A stretch of DNA of 64,000 nucleotides. Origin: 2-12-FULL-35-15 sp036386835. GTDB lineage: Bacteria; Bacteroidota; Bacteroidia; 2-12-FULL-35-15. The DNA lies in assembly GCA_036386835.1 (NCBI GenBank), contig DASVUX010000028.1, positions 1 through 64,000 of the forward strand, given 5' to 3'. The position numbers and the translations under genes were made by a program. This document shows, piece by piece, positions 17,614 to 25,377 of the stretch; the first letter of the stretch is position 1; each line of letters begins with the position of its first letter. The notes beneath the pieces were generated by a model. The model was not told the DNA's origin. It did not search any database and was given only the letters and a program-made list of their open reading frames with translations.

Positions 17614-18027
17614 ATGCACTACTCAAAAGAAGCCATACAGCACTTAACCGCCTGGATAGAAGGAAGCGAGAATTCAAAAAACTGGCTTCAGCAAAATAAT
17701 CTTGAAGAACTGGTCCAGTTAAGAGATGCTGTCAGCCGGCATGCAAAACCGTTCGAATACCTGCTGGTGCATAAATTCATCGTTCTTGCCGCATTTGCAA
17801 ACGCTATCTGGGAAGATCAGAAAGCATTTAAATTACTGATGGACCAGAAAGCTTTTCACTGGGCTGCAATGGCAAATTATATAAACGGTGATGATAATGC
17901 CGCAGCATTTTTGAAAAAAAACAAAATGGAACATTATGCCGAGCTTGCACATAAGATCCAGGCAAAGATCAGGAAAGAGGGTGATGCAGGGACAAACTTT
18001 TTTAACAGCGGGCCATTTAAGGTATAG
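17614..18027 (+). CDS. Hypothetical helical protein, 137 aa
   Basis: I do not recognise this family. The protein is soluble and strongly helical, with repeated tryptophan and alanine helices (LTAWIEGSENSKNWLQ, AFANAIWEDQKAFKLLMDQKAFHW). The repeat-like spacing of these helices suggests an alpha-helical repeat or bundle. An unusual feature is the consensus -7 box almost touching its start codon. Neighbours give no functional hint. Confidence 0.6.
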   Translation: MHYSKEAIQHLTAWIEGSENSKNWLQQNNLEELVQLRDAVSRHAKPFEYLLVHKFIVLAAFANAIWEDQKAFKLLMDQKAFHWAAMANYINGDDNAAAFLKKNKMEHYAELAHKIQAKIRKEGDAGTNFFNSGPFKV

Positions 18028-18102
18028 AAATTTCAAATTCCAGGTCATTTTCAGGGTTTGTAAATTTCAGATCTGATTTTTTTAATTTGAATGTGAAATT
18101 AT

Positions 18103-18348
18103 ATGCGTGTAATTGCAACCATACCTCATCCCAAGATCTCCATCAGTATCTTTTCAATGAATGACAAATACCAGGTCCAGTTCATTGCAGGGCCGATGGA
18201 GCAGACCTTCAAGATCCCTCATACCGAGGTGGACGGAGTCGAGGGGATAAAGAAACTGCTCGATGATGTTTTTATGGAAAGGATAATGGAACGGTTTAAT
18301 GAGATGTTCTTATCTTTCAGGGAAGCTCAAAAAAGAGTTTCAGGTTGA
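18103..18348 (+). CDS. Hypothetical protein, 81 aa
   Basis: This is a small mixed alpha-beta protein with no signal peptide, beginning MRVIATIPHPKISISIF and ending in a charged helix. The clean codon structure and same-strand setting between two other genes support it as real. No family recognised. Confidence 0.55.
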   Translation: MRVIATIPHPKISISIFSMNDKYQVQFIAGPMEQTFKIPHTEVDGVEGIKKLLDDVFMERIMERFNEMFLSFREAQKRVSG

Positions 18349-18428
18349 TTTACAAGTTTATTAGTTTCCGGTTTACTTCACACTGAATACGGGATTCCGT
18401 CCCAACATGCAACTTATTATAAAAAATA

Positions 18429-19109
18429 ATGATCAAAAAACTAAGCATAATATTAGCAGCGTCAATTATTGTAATTGGTTTCACAATTTCTCCTACCTAT
18501 AAAATAGCGGTGCTTAAGTACAACGGGGGTGGCGACTGGTATGCTAACCTTGAGACTTCTGTCCCTAACCTTATCAAATTCTGCAACGAAAATTTAAAAA
18601 TGAATATTGATCCTGCACAGGGAACAGTTGAGGTGGGAAGCCCGGATATTTTTAATTATCCTTTGGTCCACATGACCGGTCACGGCAATGTTGTATTCAG
18701 CCCGCAGGAAGCAGAGAACCTGCGGAACTACCTGGTTGGCGGAGGCTTCCTTCACATCTCTGATAATTACGGAATGGATAAATTCATGCGTCCACAAATG
18801 AAAAAAGTATTCCCTGAACTTGATTTCATTGAATTACCTTTTAATCACCCGATCTATCATCAGAAATTTGATTTTCAGAATGGTTTGCCGAAGATCCACG
18901 AACACGATGGAAAAGCACCCCAGGGGTTTGGGATCATGTATGAAGGACGACTGGTTTGTTTTTATGATTTCGAGTGTGACCTCGGTGACGGCTGGGAAAG
19001 CTTCGAGATCCATAAGGATTCCCAGCAAGCCCGCATGAAAGCATTGCAGATGGGAGCAAATATCCTCCAGTATGCGTTAATGGGTGGTGAGAATACGGTG
19101 AAGAAATAA
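18429..19109 (+). CDS. DUF4159 domain-containing exported protein
   Basis: An N-terminal hydrophobic segment (ILAASIIVIGFTI) acts as signal or anchor. The rest fits DUF4159: KYNGGGDWYANLETSVPNL, MTGHGNVVFSPQEAENLRNYLVGGGFLHISDNYG and ELPFNHPIYH. The fold is related to glutamine-amidotransferase-like domains without the catalytic cysteine. DUF4159 genes in other Bacteroidota often sit near MoxR/BatA-type genes, which are absent here. Function unknown. Confidence 0.75.
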   Translation: MIKKLSIILAASIIVIGFTISPTYKIAVLKYNGGGDWYANLETSVPNLIKFCNENLKMNIDPAQGTVEVGSPDIFNYPLVHMTGHGNVVFSPQEAENLRNYLVGGGFLHISDNYGMDKFMRPQMKKVFPELDFIELPFNHPIYHQKFDFQNGLPKIHEHDGKAPQGFGIMYEGRLVCFYDFECDLGDGWESFEIHKDSQQARMKALQMGANILQYALMGGENTVKK

Positions 19110-19137
19110 AACGTTTTGAGTTTACTGTTTTTTAAGT

Positions 19138-19806
19138 TCATGCTGTCCTGATCAGTCCCAGGTTGTTCAGTTCCGTGTTGATGATCTCGTTAATTTCCTT
19201 CGCTTTGTTCACGATCATAAAGTGATCGCCTCCCTCGATCTTATAATCACATTCGATCTTTTTATGCGGAAGGATCTGATCAGCGGTTCCGTGCAGGTGC
19301 ACTACGCTTTCGGGCACCGTTTCATTTTTCCAGCTCATGATGCAATGAACCGCACCGCTGAAATAATTATCGGGAGCAGCCTTCAGCATTTCAAGGAATT
19401 TTTGTTTCTGTTCTTTCCCCTGCACCCCGAATTGTTTCCTTACAAGCATTGCACCGGTGATATAGCGTGCATCACTGAGGTAACGGTAAACAGCAAGGTT
19501 TTTCCATAAGGTAATTTTCCAGGGCAGTTCTTTACTGATCTTGCAGCTCGAGATGACAAAGGTTTTTAATGGCTTCAACCTTTTCGCGATTTCCACACAG
19601 CACATTCCTCCAAATGACACCCCGATAAGTACAAACGGCTTATCCGTATCTATCTGGGCAGACAGACGCATGGCATAACCTGGAAGTGATTCGTTCTTCA
19701 ACGGACTCAGCCATTTGACATGAATGATGTTACAGTCCTTCAGCTTCAGGTTTTTGAACAGTCTTCCATCTACTCCCATTCCAGGGATACAATATACATT
19801 CAGCAT
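19138..19806 (-). CDS. Alpha/beta hydrolase
   Basis: The serine hydrolase pattern is present: a substrate-loop start MLNVYCIPGMGVDGRLF, the nucleophile elbow GVSFGGMCC and a C-terminal HLHGTADQILP with GGDHFMIV for the acid and histidine. The open frame extends 44 codons further upstream, but that part overlaps the neighbouring hydrolase gene and has no homology, so the methionine at 19806 is taken as the start (222 aa). It lies 13 bases after the upstream esterase gene and is probably co-transcribed with it. Substrate unknown. Confidence 0.75.
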   Translation of the reverse strand: MLNVYCIPGMGVDGRLFKNLKLKDCNIIHVKWLSPLKNESLPGYAMRLSAQIDTDKPFVLIGVSFGGMCCVEIAKRLKPLKTFVISSCKISKELPWKITLWKNLAVYRYLSDARYITGAMLVRKQFGVQGKEQKQKFLEMLKAAPDNYFSGAVHCIMSWKNETVPESVVHLHGTADQILPHKKIECDYKIEGGDHFMIVNKAKEINEIINTELNNLGLIRTA

Positions 19807-19819
19807 CCGGCAAAGATAC

Positions 19820-20686
19820 TTACAATTTGGAATGGAACCATGCACGTGTGGCACTGCGTGCCTGGTGGAGGTGCTTACCAGTCCAGATGTGATAAGCCCC
19901 GTCCATTGAGGTGAATGAATTAACAACGCCCAGCTCATCCAGCTTCTTCTGCATCTTTACTGCAGTTGAGTGCGGCACACCGGGATCATTTGTGCCATGA
20001 ATGAGCAATGTCGGAACAGAATTATTCCCCGCAGCCCAATATGGCGATGCGGCTTTATGCAAAGCATTTCCACCTGCAGAGTTTAATGTTTGTCCCACAA
20101 GCACCTGGAATACCTGGTCTGATCCGCTGATTGCCAGCTGTTCCTCATCAAGCAGGTCCACCGGTCCGGCCCAGGAAACACAGGCTTTGATCCTGTGGTC
20201 CTCATTCTTTGTGTAAGCTGTCATCATCGCGAGATGTCCGCCCGCACTGTGTCCCGCCAGCCCGAAACGACCAGGTGATACCTGCCATTCCTCCGACTTT
20301 GAAACGATAAAATCAACCGCTCTCCGGATATCCGCAACGATTTCATTATTATGAATGCCCTTCCTCTCAGAAGCGTAACGGTAATTGATAGTTGCGCAGG
20401 CAATACCTTCACGGGCAAAGTCTTTTATGTCAGCAGAAAAGTAATAACGGCTGCCCATCACCCATGCTCCGCCATGGATCAATATCACAACAGGTGTATT
20501 ACAGGAGCGGTCCTTGGGCAGGGAAATATCCATCTGGTGACGGTTGTCCGGGCCGTATGAAATGGAATAAAGTGTTCGTGCACGCCTGCTGTCCAGGCCT
20601 TGCTCCTGCCATTCATCAGCCTTCTTGCAGGATTGGAAAGCCAGGAGAAACAATACAATTAGAAATGGATTTTTTACCGTTTTCAT
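19820..20686 (-). CDS. Secreted esterase/lipase of the HSL/BD-FAE type, predicted lipoprotein
   Basis: A lipoprotein signal peptide (LIVLFLLAFQSCKK, Cys20) precedes an alpha/beta hydrolase with the oxyanion motif HGGAW, the nucleophile GHSAGGH, and the acid and histidine in HGTNDPGVP and GAYHIW. The HGG plus GxSxGG pattern fits hormone-sensitive-lipase-like or kynurenine-formamidase-like esterases. It is exported to the envelope, unlike the adjacent cytoplasmic hydrolase. Length (288 aa) is normal. Substrate cannot be told from sequence. Confidence 0.8.
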   Translation of the reverse strand: MKTVKNPFLIVLFLLAFQSCKKADEWQEQGLDSRRARTLYSISYGPDNRHQMDISLPKDRSCNTPVVILIHGGAWVMGSRYYFSADIKDFAREGIACATINYRYASERKGIHNNEIVADIRRAVDFIVSKSEEWQVSPGRFGLAGHSAGGHLAMMTAYTKNEDHRIKACVSWAGPVDLLDEEQLAISGSDQVFQVLVGQTLNSAGGNALHKAASPYWAAGNNSVPTLLIHGTNDPGVPHSTAVKMQKKLDELGVVNSFTSMDGAYHIWTGKHLHQARSATRAWFHSKL

Positions 20687-20825
20687 GATGCTTGTATCAG
20701 GTTAGAATAAGTCACTAACTCAGCATTTCAAAAATTAGTATAAATCTATTTAAGGTATATTTTATTTTTTCTGCAACCTTTTTTACAAATGCGGAGGAAT
20801 AAGAAATTCAGCCGGACCTGGAAAA

Positions 20826-21434
20826 TTATTTATGGAATTTATTTTTGTAATCCTCCATGCTTTTCCGGATCACTTCATGTGCCTCTTGTCTCCCGTACAC
20901 ACCCGCTATCTCGCAAGTGGCCGGTTCCCCCGGAAGGTTCTTATAGGTCAGGAAATAATGTTTCAGCCTGTTCACTATTGATACCGGCACATCTGTAATG
21001 TCATGCCAGTTGTTATAGCTGGCATCTTTCATTACCGCGATGATCTTATCATCCGCCTCGCCTTTATCGATCAGTCGCAGGCCTCCTATCGGGATTGCCT
21101 GCAGGATGATATCCCCATGTGTGATGGTATGTTCGCATAGTACACAGATATCAAGCGGATCCCCATCGCCCCTATCAACAGTCTGTCCTGATTTCTCAGA
21201 AGCGTAGGCCGCAATCAACGTATCGCAAAATGTGCGCGGAACAAAACCGTATAATGTGGGCACTACATTCGAAAATTTCTGGGGACGGTCTATTTTAAGG
21301 TAACCGCTGTCCTTATCGATCTCATATTTCACTGTATCTGTCGGGACGATCTCTATGAATGCGGTAATCATATCGGGTGCCTGTTCCCCTATTGCTATCC
21401 CATGCCATGGATGGGCTTTGTAATTATTTACCAT
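20826..21434 (-). CDS. ppa: Inorganic pyrophosphatase, family I
   Basis: This soluble class I pyrophosphatase has the metal-binding signature GDGDPLDICVL (Asp90, Asp92, Asp95), the early KYEIDKDSGYLKIDR, and YGFVPRTFCD. It hydrolyses the pyrophosphate released in biosynthesis. At 202 residues it is slightly longer than the E. coli enzyme. Its start overlaps the 3' end of the upstream TIMP-like gene by 11 bases, so translation is probably coupled, an unusual partner for a housekeeping enzyme. Confidence 0.9.
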   Translation of the reverse strand: MVNNYKAHPWHGIAIGEQAPDMITAFIEIVPTDTVKYEIDKDSGYLKIDRPQKFSNVVPTLYGFVPRTFCDTLIAAYASEKSGQTVDRGDGDPLDICVLCEHTITHGDIILQAIPIGGLRLIDKGEADDKIIAVMKDASYNNWHDITDVPVSIVNRLKHYFLTYKNLPGEPATCEIAGVYGRQEAHEVIRKSMEDYKNKFHK

Positions 21435-22026
21435 TCCTGAAGTATTTTTTTGAAATTAAATAGATCCCAGCCATCACCACCAGTGATGCAAGAAGCAGCC
21501 ATAGTTTATTGAGTGCGCTTGGCTGTACATTATGCGGCTGCAGCTCTTTTTGCTGTTCGTTCAGTTTATTTACAGACGCAAATCCCTGCAAGCCCATGGA
21601 ATTCTTTAAAAATTCATTCTCTTCCTCAAAGCTTCTCTGTGAAGCAGCCTGGTAAAAATCAACCGAGCCTTTTGCGGGCTTTTTCCTCGAGTGGCCGCAA
21701 AGGTTTACGGTTAGCAAGTCGAAATGCTGGTACATGGAATATATGATCCATTCTTCATCCTTTGCAAAACTCATCATGCAGGAAGAAGTACAATCATAAT
21801 CCAGTATGATCTGTTTTTGGGCAGAGCCTTTGTACAGGTTAATGACCGTGAAGTAAGCTGTTCCAATGCCTTTGGTATTGCAGGGAATGATAGAATCAAC
21901 CCTGCCATAAAAGATGACATCGTATTGGGAACATAGGTCCTTTGATATTAGTTCCAGTGGCGGGCATTCACAGGCTTTAATGCCGAACGGGCTCAAAAAT
22001 AAAATCAGGAGGAATAGCTTTCTCAT
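21424..22026 (-). CDS. Exported TIMP/NTR-like cysteine-rich membrane protein
   Basis: The signal peptide ends at IKACECPP, leaving a cysteine pair at the mature N-terminus, as in tissue-inhibitor-of-metalloproteinase (NTR) folds. Four further cysteines follow (SLCSQYDVIFYGRV region, IIPCN, DYDCTSSC, NLCG). A hydrophobic segment near the C-terminus (LWLLLASLVVMAGIYLI) anchors it. Such proteins are frequent in Bacteroidota but not characterised, and inhibition of a protease is only a fold-based guess. Its ATG abuts the stop of the upstream BNR gene. Confidence 0.65.
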   Translation of the reverse strand: MRKLFLLILFLSPFGIKACECPPLELISKDLCSQYDVIFYGRVDSIIPCNTKGIGTAYFTVINLYKGSAQKQIILDYDCTSSCMMSFAKDEEWIIYSMYQHFDLLTVNLCGHSRKKPAKGSVDFYQAASQRSFEEENEFLKNSMGLQGFASVNKLNEQQKELQPHNVQPSALNKLWLLLASLVVMAGIYLISKKYFRNGK

Positions 22027-23597
22027 CAGTAAACAATCATTTTTTTGGTGAGCGTATATTCATCACTGCTTAGTGAATAATAATAAATCCCTGGAGGAAG
22101 ACGGTAAGCGGATGCATTGAAAATATAATCATAATCGCCCTGCCTGAATTTCTCGTTCTCATACAATACCGCCACTTTATTTCCGAAAACATCATAAACA
22201 AACAGGTTAACAAGTCCTGGTTTCTTCAGTGTAAACCTGATCCAGGTATTCTCTGAAAATGGGTTCGGGGAATTCTGCTCGAGCACCGGTGAATATGCAT
22301 TTATTGACGCTTCCTCGATATTCAGCGCAGCATCTTCAATTATTGCTGTCCATACACTTAAAGTCCCTGAATCATATTGCATCCATGCGGGCCTGATCGC
22401 ATTATTATATGCGGAAATGCCCGTGTAATCACCAAAGAAAACGGTTGGGCTTGGAATAAAAAAGTTCTGGTTGATCTTATAATTACTAAAAGTGTTTCCA
22501 CCGTCAGTTGAGCGCGCCAGGTAAACATCCGTTTTCTGACTTGCAGGCGGGGAATTTCTCCGGTCATAGAAAACAAAATACAGGTTGCCGTTGGTTTCAT
22601 CAATGTCCATCCAGGTTAAGAATTGCTGCCTGCCGGGAGCATCGTCATTCACTCTCACCGGGCTGCTCCAGGTGGTTCCGCCATCTGTGGATTTGATAAG
22701 CCACACATCAGTATCTGTTGTTCCGTTCCGTTGATCGGTCCAGTTGATGTAGATCGTTCCATGGTTAGGTCCGCCGGTCAGGTCGCAGATCGCCTGGGGT
22801 AAACCGTTACAGCGCTGCAAGCCTGCAATGTTATAATCCCATCCGCCCGGAACGGAAGTGATCAATGTTTCATGCGGAAGCCAGGTAAGGCCATTATCCA
22901 GGCTCTTATTAAAAACAAGTCCGTTGATATTCATCCACACAACATAAATTTCACCAGCAGGGCCGATCATCGGGATCGCCCCTTCAACAGTGCTGTCGCT
23001 GTCGATGCAATTTCCGGCATCCATGCTAAGCCGCACGGGATTGCTCCATGTTGCGCCTGCATCGGAAGATTTCGAAAACAGGATCAATGAGCTGTCAGCA
23101 GGATCCGCAGAACCATACACATCAAATTGAGTCCATGTAACATAGATCTCGTTCGTTTGCTGGTTCACAATAACCGCTTCCTTGTCCTGCGCTTTTGACC
23201 CGTTCAGGCCTGTATAGGTTCCCGCTGACCAGGTGACACCACCGTCCGTGGATTTCTGAAAAACGATCCTGTCGATCCAGCTGCCGGAGGGCGGATAGGA
23301 AAGGTGAGAATAATAAAATGCCCCTGCGGTATCGGTGAAGATTATCGGGTCGCCCCAGACACCGAGCACAGGCTCATTGAGCGTACCGACATTCCAGGTG
23401 AGCCCACCGTCCGAAGAGCGGTAGAGATTATTAATATTAGCTCCTGCAACAACCTGGCTGGGATTTTTAGGATTAATGCAGATAGAGATTTCTTCCGGAT
23501 CATTGGTATTGCTGATCATCACATTTGTGAACTGCCCAAATGCTGATCCGCAAAAAACACATAAGGCGGTTAATTGTAAAAGGATATTTTTTTTCAT
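22026..23597 (-). CDS. Secreted BNR/sialidase-like beta-propeller protein with T9SS type A sorting domain
   Basis: A signal peptide (MKKNILLQLTALCVFCGSAFGQF) is followed by a beta-propeller with several Asp-box repeats (SSDGGLTWNVG, STDGGVTWSAG, SSDAGATWSN, STDGGTTWSS, STDGGNTFSN). A C-terminal T9SS domain follows (LEQNSPNPFSENTWIRF to KKMIVY). Asp boxes occur in sialidases and other propellers, and the catalytic residues of true sialidases are not evident, so the enzyme activity is open. The protein should cross the outer membrane by the PorSS and have its C-terminus removed. A start 6 codons upstream is less likely. Confidence 0.8.
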   Translation of the reverse strand: MKKNILLQLTALCVFCGSAFGQFTNVMISNTNDPEEISICINPKNPSQVVAGANINNLYRSSDGGLTWNVGTLNEPVLGVWGDPIIFTDTAGAFYYSHLSYPPSGSWIDRIVFQKSTDGGVTWSAGTYTGLNGSKAQDKEAVIVNQQTNEIYVTWTQFDVYGSADPADSSLILFSKSSDAGATWSNPVRLSMDAGNCIDSDSTVEGAIPMIGPAGEIYVVWMNINGLVFNKSLDNGLTWLPHETLITSVPGGWDYNIAGLQRCNGLPQAICDLTGGPNHGTIYINWTDQRNGTTDTDVWLIKSTDGGTTWSSPVRVNDDAPGRQQFLTWMDIDETNGNLYFVFYDRRNSPPASQKTDVYLARSTDGGNTFSNYKINQNFFIPSPTVFFGDYTGISAYNNAIRPAWMQYDSGTLSVWTAIIEDAALNIEEASINAYSPVLEQNSPNPFSENTWIRFTLKKPGLVNLFVYDVFGNKVAVLYENEKFRQGDYDYIFNASAYRLPPGIYYYSLSSDEYTLTKKMIVY

Positions 23598-23754
23598 TTC
23601 TTTCGCAGGAATCAATCACAGGAATGATCTCAAAGATAATCAATGACAGAGGAAAGGAGAAATAAAATCGAACCAGATTCTTTTCTTTTCTTTTCTCTTG
23701 ACAGAGGACAAATGCCTGGCAGACATTTGGGCGGGTTTGCGCGAAAAACAGAAG

Positions 23755-23767
23755 GTCAAGGCTTGAC
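23755..23767. promoter_or_regulatory. Short perfect palindrome between the BNR and OmpA genes
   Basis: GTCAAGGCTTGAC is a 6+1+6 palindrome in the 209-base gap. A second inverted repeat, CAAATG...CATTTG, lies just upstream at about 23709-23729. They could be operators or weak terminators for the OmpA operon. No T run follows either, so the role is uncertain. Confidence 0.25.
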
Positions 23768-23806
23768 AATCTCAACGCCTCTGTTTCCTCCGCTCCTCCT
23801 GTAAGT

Positions 23807-24490
23807 TTACTCGAGGCTTCTCACTTCTGTCCTCCGGTTCTTGGCCTTGCCGGCTTCAGTAGTATTTTCACCGACAGGCTGCGTGTCGCCATACCCTTTT
23901 GCAATGATCCGGGCCGGCTCAATTCCTTTTTTTACAAGGTATGCTTTCACTGATTTTGCGCGGTCTTCCGAAAGCTTCTGATTCGCTGCAACATTGCCTG
24001 CATTATCAGTATGCCCTGCAATCTCCACTCTGAGACTGCGTTTACCCTGCATATAATCAAAAAGCTCGTCCAGTTCTTTAAATGATTCGGGCTTAAGGAC
24101 GGACTTTCCTGTATCGAAGAAAACGTTGTCAAGCGTGTATGTTTTCGGAGGCGTGATGATGAGCTTGTACTCAAAACTCACAGTCCCTTCCATTGCAGGC
24201 ATTTTAAGCACGTTGTAATCCTGGTTCTCACTAAACGCCATGTATTGCACTTTGTAAGTATCTCCTTCCGGGACCAGCAGGTCGAATTTGCCTTCCGCGC
24301 CGGTCATCCCGGAATAAACCTTTTTGTTCTTTTCAGAAACAAAGCTGACCTTCTCACCCTCTAAAGGCTTTTGAGTTGCTTTATCGATCACGATAACTGT
24401 AAGCAAAGCATCCGTTTCAGTCGGCTGAAGGGATTGCGACCTGGAAATAAGAAAGAAAAAAAGAAGCGAAGAAGTAAGAAGATATCTCAT
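23807..24490 (-). CDS. OmpA-family envelope protein
   Basis: A signal peptide (ending SRSQS) precedes a carboxypeptidase-like or Ig-like beta domain (about 28-115, VIDKATQKPLEGEKVSFVSE) and a C-terminal OmpA peptidoglycan-binding domain (about 120-227: FDTGKSVLKPESFKELDEL, GHTDNAGN, LSEDRAKSVKAYLV, NRRTEVR). It should link the outer membrane to the wall. It is the third gene of a tightly packed operon after an ECF sigma factor and a one-span membrane protein, which suggests envelope-stress control. Confidence 0.85.
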   Translation of the reverse strand: MRYLLTSSLLFFFLISRSQSLQPTETDALLTVIVIDKATQKPLEGEKVSFVSEKNKKVYSGMTGAEGKFDLLVPEGDTYKVQYMAFSENQDYNVLKMPAMEGTVSFEYKLIITPPKTYTLDNVFFDTGKSVLKPESFKELDELFDYMQGKRSLRVEIAGHTDNAGNVAANQKLSEDRAKSVKAYLVKKGIEPARIIAKGYGDTQPVGENTTEAGKAKNRRTEVRSLE

Positions 24491-24492
24491 GA

Positions 24493-24744
24493 TTATTTGG
24501 TTTGTTCTTTATTTGCAGGAGCAGGCGGCACTTCTTCCTTTTCAATAATCTCTGTAATAATGAACATCACGAGAAGTACGAGAAGAATGATCAGGAAAAC
24601 CTTTTTGTTTTTATATAATGGAGTTTTGTACAAGGGCTTCGTAGCATACTGATAATTATACATCAGCTTCTTGAAATTCTTGTGCTTGTTGATCTGATCA
24701 TCCGGCAGATCCGGCTGATCCATATTAAATTTCACGTCAGACAT
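24493..24744 (-). CDS. Small single-span membrane protein in a sigma-factor operon
   Basis: The 83 residues comprise an N-terminal cytoplasmic part of about 48 residues, one transmembrane helix (VFLIILLVLLVMFIITEII) and a short acidic-proline tail (EKEEVPPAPANKEQ). It sits 1 base after the sigma factor stop and 2 bases before the OmpA-like gene. Position and topology are those of a minimal anti-sigma factor, but no known anti-sigma domain is visible. The role is therefore a hypothesis. Confidence 0.65.
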   Translation of the reverse strand: MSDVKFNMDQPDLPDDQINKHKNFKKLMYNYQYATKPLYKTPLYKNKKVFLIILLVLLVMFIITEIIEKEEVPPAPANKEQTK

Positions 24745-24745
24745 C

Positions 24746-25309
24746 CTATCGTTTATTTCCCATTATTTTTTTGATCTTGTCGAGGATCCGGTAAACTTTA
24801 ACTTTGGCATTATTCTCTGTAATACCAATAATACTGCCAACTTCAGCGAATGAGCGCTTTTCAAAATAGCGGAGCTCGATCAGCTGTGTGTCTTCAAGGC
24901 TCAGCTCTTTCAATGCCTTCAGCATCTGCTGCCGTACTTCGGTATTCTCCTCCTCTTCCACTTCACCTATAATATTGCCAATACCCGTAGAGTCAAGGCT
25001 CACCACCCGATCAGCATTATTTTTTCTAAAATACATATTAATTTCATTAAAAGCTATGCGGAACAGCCATGCTGAAAACGGAACTCCCCTGAACTGATAT
25101 TGCTTCAGGTTGATCAGCGCTTTCAGGAAAACCTGTGAGGCAATATCAGCGGAAACATCCACATCAAGGGTCCTGCGGTGAATAAATACGAATACAGGCT
25201 TGTAATATTTATCGTAGAGGATGCTGAAACGCGCAGGATCTTTCTTTGCAGCTTCTATATGCTGCAATTCCAGTTTTAGATCACTATCTGTCTTGTGATG
25301 TGCGTTCAA
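24746..25309 (-). CDS. ECF-type RNA polymerase sigma factor
   Basis: Region 2 (about 20-90, YDKYYKPVFVFIHRR with DIASQVFLKALINL and FSAWLFRIAFNEI) and region 4 (about 130-185, LIELRYFEKRSFAEVGSIIGITENNAKVKVYR) are both present. The 187-residue length is normal. It heads a three-gene run with a membrane protein and an OmpA-like protein, so it probably controls an envelope response and perhaps its own operon. Confidence 0.88.
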   Translation of the reverse strand: MNAHHKTDSDLKLELQHIEAAKKDPARFSILYDKYYKPVFVFIHRRTLDVDVSADIASQVFLKALINLKQYQFRGVPFSAWLFRIAFNEINMYFRKNNADRVVSLDSTGIGNIIGEVEEEENTEVRQQMLKALKELSLEDTQLIELRYFEKRSFAEVGSIIGITENNAKVKVYRILDKIKKIMGNKR

Positions 25310-25377
25310 CCCTTTTTGGTGTTTAGCCTCATAATGCGCGCCCGGAAAAAAGATACATCCTTCCCGGGATTATTTTT

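Noticed and set aside
19807..19938. N-terminal 44-codon extension of the second alpha/beta hydrolase
   Set aside because: It overlaps the neighbouring esterase gene and lacks family similarity. The internal methionine gives a normal hydrolase start.
22026..23597. Calling the BNR protein a true sialidase
   Set aside because: Asp boxes alone do not define the activity, and the arginine triad and catalytic Tyr/Glu were not recognised.
25320..25377. Terminator between the AddB-like gene and the sigma factor operon
   Set aside because: Only a five-base CCCGG stem with a long loop was found, too weak to claim.
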